Shown here one piece after another: positions 61,753 through 64,000 of a DNA stretch of 64,000 nucleotides (position 1 is the first letter of the stretch; each line of letters begins with the position of its first letter). The notes beneath the pieces are model-generated. The model was not told the DNA's origin. It worked only from the letters and a program-made list of their open reading frames with translations, and did no database searches. Both the position numbers and the translations under genes were made by a program. The DNA is from Pelagibacterales bacterium SAG-MED37. Lineage in GTDB: Bacteria; Pseudomonadota; Alphaproteobacteria; Pelagibacterales; Pelagibacteraceae. The DNA lies in NCBI GenBank assembly GCA_014653605.1, contig JACWEG010000001.1:121118-185117 (forward strand). Reading direction: 5' to 3'.

Positions 61753-61893
61753 TTACATTTTAAGATATTTCTTCAAAATTGTTCCAAATAATGAGAGGAC
61801 AACTGCAACAATCACATCCTCTAATGGACTTGCCTGTGGGTAACCAAAGTTCCAAGCTATAACCATTACTAACCATATAACAAAAATATTCAC
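61753..61893 (-). CDS. Small membrane protein (46 aa), unrecognised
   Basis: The 198-base gap between DUF3047 and the thioesterase holds an antisense ORF of 46 residues from a GTG at 61893. It has one hydrophobic segment with VIAWNFGYP in its middle, a short acidic turn (PLEDV) and a second hydrophobic stretch ending LKKYLKM. Codon usage and the two-helix layout look protein-like, and the stop directly abuts the DUF3047 stop. No ribosome site is seen, so it remains tentative. Confidence 0.45.
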   Translation of the reverse strand: MNIFVIWLVMVIAWNFGYPQASPLEDVIVAVVLSLFGTILKKYLKM

Positions 61894-61950
61894 TAACAGT
61901 GTTATATCTTAGTTTATGTAAAATAGTTATTTTTTTGATATAATTAATTA

Positions 61951-62373
61951 ATGCATGAAAATTTTTTTCATAAGTTAAAAGTTTATTATGAGGATACAGA
62001 CTCGGGTGGGATTGTTTATTATGCGAATTATCTCAAGTTTTTAGAAAGAGCAAGAACAGAGGCTTTGTTTTCAATTGGATTTAGTAATAAAAAAATTCAA
62101 GAAAAATTTGATGCATTAATAATAGTTAAATCTTGCAATATTGAGTATAAAAAATCTGCATTTCTAGAGGATGAATTAACTATTAGATCCTTTGTGAAAT
62201 CTATAACTAAAACATCTTTTTTTATGAACCAAATAATTACAAAAGATGAGAAAATTATTGTAGAGGCTCAAGTCCATTTGGTTTTTATTGATAAAAATGG
62301 AAAACCAATAAAAATCCCTGAAGATATATATTTAAAATTTAAACCTTATTTTTGTGACACGATTAAAGCTTAG
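61951..62373 (+). CDS. ybgC: YbgC-type acyl-CoA thioesterase
   Basis: A hotdog-fold thioesterase of 140 residues. The signature YYEDTDSGGIVYYANYLKFLERARTE includes the catalytic Asp (DTDSGG) of the 4-hydroxybenzoyl-CoA thioesterase family. YbgC commonly sits with tol-pal genes, which are not in this window. It overlaps the convergent uracil-DNA glycosylase gene by 11 bp. Confidence 0.93.
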   Translation: MHENFFHKLKVYYEDTDSGGIVYYANYLKFLERARTEALFSIGFSNKKIQEKFDALIIVKSCNIEYKKSAFLEDELTIRSFVKSITKTSFFMNQIITKDEKIIVEAQVHLVFIDKNGKPIKIPEDIYLKFKPYFCDTIKA

Positions 62374-63043
62374 AAATTTTTTTGGCCTTTTTAAATAAGC
62401 TATTAATCATAGCATGAGTTACAACTTTGGTATTAACATTTCTTGGACTAGGATGATAACAAGCTATTAAAATTTTATTATCAGGTAATAGATATTTTTT
62501 GCCATGTTTAAATTCAAATTTATGATTAATGTTAAATTTTTTTTTGTAAATTTTTACACAATTATCGAATGCTACCTTACCAAGCGTTACAATAACTTTT
62601 ATTTTTTTTAGATAATCAATTTCTTTTATAAAATATTTTGAGCATTGACTTAATTCTTCATTCATAGGTCTGTCACCTGGAGGGACGCATTTTAGAATAT
62701 TTGTTATGTATGTAGACTTTAACTTTAAACCATCATCTTTATTTTCAGAAAAATCTTGATTAGATATTTTGACAGAATAAAGACTTTTAAAAAGAAAATT
62801 TCCAGATTTATCTCCTGTAAAAGCTCTACCTGTTCTTGTTCCCCCATGAGCTGCAGGAGCTAAACCAATAATCATTAATCTTGCATTTAAATCACCAAAA
62901 CCAGTAACAGGTTTTCCCCAATATTTTTCATTGAAATTTTGTTTCCTTTTTTCCAATGTTATTTTTTTTATAAAATTTGTTAAACGAGGACATTTTTTGC
63001 ATTTAACTATTGTTTTATTTAATTTTTTAAACTTAATGTTCAT
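62363..63043 (-). CDS. Uracil-DNA glycosylase, family 5 (UDGb type)
   Basis: Removes uracil and other deaminated bases from DNA. The 226-residue protein has the N-terminal Fe-S Cys pair (VKCKKCPRL), motif A IIGLAPAAHGGTRTGRAFTGD with the RTGR stretch that marks family 5, further Cys for the cluster (NILKCVPPGDR, QCSKYF), and motif B CYHPSPRNVNTK. Its start is only 2 bp from the divergent phosphatase start. Confidence 0.9.
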   Translation of the reverse strand: MNIKFKKLNKTIVKCKKCPRLTNFIKKITLEKRKQNFNEKYWGKPVTGFGDLNARLMIIGLAPAAHGGTRTGRAFTGDKSGNFLFKSLYSVKISNQDFSENKDDGLKLKSTYITNILKCVPPGDRPMNEELSQCSKYFIKEIDYLKKIKVIVTLGKVAFDNCVKIYKKKFNINHKFEFKHGKKYLLPDNKILIACYHPSPRNVNTKVVTHAMINSLFKKAKKISKL

Positions 63044-63045
63044 TA

Positions 63046-63603
63046 ATGAAATTACTAAATATTATATTAATTATATTTATAGCTTTAACAAACGAAATTA
63101 AAGCAGATTCAAAAAATCAACTTTTTGAAAAACTTCAAAAAGGGGGTAATTTAATTTTTATTAGACACGCTTATGCACCTGGAAATGGAGATCCTGATAA
63201 CTTTGATATTAAGGATTGTTCTACTCAGCGAAATTTAAGTGATTCAGGAAGAAAGCAATCAGAAAAAATTGGAAATTTTTTTAATGAAAATAAAATCCCA
63301 ATAGATTTAGTGATTTCAAGTGAATGGTGCAGGTGCAAAGAAACAGCTCAAATAGCATTTGATAAATTCAAAACAAAGGATTTTTTAAATTCGTTTTATA
63401 GTTCAAAATTTGCTAAAAATAAAAAATTTCAAATGTTAAATCTTGAAAAGTATATTGATAATTGGAATGAAGATAAGAATTTAGTTCTTATCACACATTA
63501 TGTGGTAATATCTGAAATACTAAATTATGCTCCAAGTTCAGGAGAAATTGTAGTATCAGATAAAAATTTTAAAATAATAGGAAATATAGAAATAGATTAT
63601 TAA
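63046..63603 (+). CDS. Exported histidine phosphatase family protein
   Basis: A 185-residue phosphatase with a signal peptide (about 1-20). The catalytic core starts LIFIRHAYAPGNGDP (RHA instead of the usual RHG), followed by the phospho-binding STQRNLSDSGRKQ, VISSEWCRCKETAQIAF and the proton-donor region LVLITHYVVIS with the second His. This is a SixA-like periplasmic type. The start is 2 bp from the divergent UDG gene. Confidence 0.87.
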   Translation: MKLLNIILIIFIALTNEIKADSKNQLFEKLQKGGNLIFIRHAYAPGNGDPDNFDIKDCSTQRNLSDSGRKQSEKIGNFFNENKIPIDLVISSEWCRCKETAQIAFDKFKTKDFLNSFYSSKFAKNKKFQMLNLEKYIDNWNEDKNLVLITHYVVISEILNYAPSSGEIVVSDKNFKIIGNIEIDY

Positions 63604-63608
63604 ATATC

Positions 63609-63734
63609 ATGTCCTCTAAAAGAGCAATGAAACAAGCACAAAAACAAGCTTACGCTAAACACAGAAGTAATATTACTAATAGTCGATTTGAGAAAAAAAA
63701 TAGAAATTCTATTAAAAACAAAAAAAAACGTTAA
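63609..63734 (+). CDS. Very small basic protein (41 aa), uncertain
   Basis: A 41-residue ORF starting 5 bp after the phosphatase gene. It is highly basic (Lys and Arg throughout) with a few polar residues and no hydrophobic core. It could be a nucleic-acid-binding peptide or chance in Lys-rich AT sequence. It overlaps the convergent gene at 63731 by 4 bp, which is common for real pairs here. Confidence 0.4.
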   Translation: MSSKRAMKQAQKQAYAKHRSNITNSRFEKKNRNSIKNKKKR

Positions 63735-64000
63735 CTTTCATTTTTAAATTTTTCAATTTTTTTACAAGTAGAAATTTTTGAGATACCCACTTCATCATTT
63801 AACACAGTTTTCATAAAAATTTCTTGTTTTCCTTTTTCAAATAAAATTTGAGTATAAAATTGTGGGTAGCCATGTTTATGAGTTAATATCTTTCCATTTT
63901 CCTCGTAAATATTTCTTACATAAGAATTTTTTTTTTTCACACTAAGATCTGTAATTCTATATTTTTGATATGTTTTTTGAACAGCTAAAAATTCAATTAT
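63731..64000 (-). CDS. Hypothetical protein, 5' end outside the window
   Basis: The track shows a 69-residue ORF from a GTG at 63940, but the same frame stays open to the window end, adding at least 20 residues, so this is the 3' part of a longer gene. The visible part is Lys-rich and soluble, with YVRNIYEENGKILTHKHGYPQFY and one Cys near the end (STCKKIEKF). No family recognised. Confidence 0.55.
   Translation of the reverse strand: MIEFLAVQKTYQKYRITDLSVKKKNSYVRNIYEENGKILTHKHGYPQFYTQILFEKGKQEIFMKTVLNDEVGISKISTCKKIEKFKNES

Noticed and set aside
1-64000. CRISPR arrays, insertion sequences, integrases, prophage genes, rRNA
   Set aside because: No regularly spaced repeats, transposase or phage-like proteins, or rRNA sequence were seen anywhere in the window.

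Overview
The window looks like a piece of a streamlined marine alphaproteobacterium of the SAR11 group (Candidatus Pelagibacter type). This rests on the AT-rich sequence, lysine- and isoleucine-rich proteins, almost no non-coding DNA (no gap exceeds 300 bases, many neighbours overlap or abut), and the gene content: several high-affinity transporters, one-carbon and methylamine enzymes, ETF/ETF-QO, organosulfonate genes and no mobile elements. The assignment is by recognition, not by database search.

Region by region. 1-5.6 kb: 3' part of a FAD/GcvT two-domain demethylating dehydrogenase, then etfB, etfA and ETF-ubiquinone oxidoreductase, forming an electron route to ubiquinone. 5.6-9 kb: DUF2237, hisI, folE, an AcuI-type reductase and a LysR regulator. 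9-13.1 kb: an iron operon (Fur-like box, ferric-binding protein, a 55-aa Cys protein, attenuator hairpin, fused permease, ATPase). 13.1-20.1 kb: AzlCD, a thioredoxin-like protein, persulfide dioxygenase, DUF4396, a methyltransferase, a b561/DUF411/cytochrome c redox group, a butyrobetaine-hydroxylase-like dioxygenase and an IMPase-type phosphatase. 20.1-24.6 kb: an unexplained 12-gene minus-strand directon of small proteins. 24.6-28.6 kb: cysE-cysK, VOC protein, LysE exporter, alternative oxidase, MsrB.

28.6-40.8 kb: a taurine/sulfonate locus. On the minus strand lie a HpsN/HisD-like dehydrogenase, a Pta-like enzyme, an Ldh2-type dehydrogenase and a TauABC-type transporter with a strongly enlarged permease. 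On the plus strand, divergently, lie taurine:pyruvate aminotransferase, alanine dehydrogenase and a second FAD/GcvT dehydrogenase. No xsc (sulfoacetaldehyde acetyltransferase) is present. 40.8-43.4 kb: BASS transporter, an unusual double winged-helix protein, two tandem small tail-anchored paralogues, tRNA(CAU). 43.4-46 kb: glycosyltransferase, epimerase and methyltransferase (surface sugars). 46-48.2 kb: apt, an MTA-nucleosidase-like gene and a SpeD-SpeE fusion, i.e. spermidine synthesis plus recycling of its by-product. 48.2-50.5 kb: polar amino acid ABC transporter without a nearby ATPase. 50.5-55.4 kb: M24-family hydrolase, M23 peptidase, SDR, TerC, GMC oxidoreductase. 55.5-60.9 kb: TRAP transporter, NCS1 permease, SDR. 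61-64 kb: DUF3047, YbgC thioesterase, family-5 UDG, histidine phosphatase, small genes and an incomplete gene at the edge.

A recurring theme is a strong hairpin directly after each solute-binding-protein gene (iron, taurine, amino acid, TRAP operons). It probably lets the binding protein be made in excess of its membrane partners. The best candidates for undescribed biology are the 12-gene directon at 20.1-24.6 kb, the possible N-methyltaurine route at 35.8-40.8 kb and the enlarged taurine permease.
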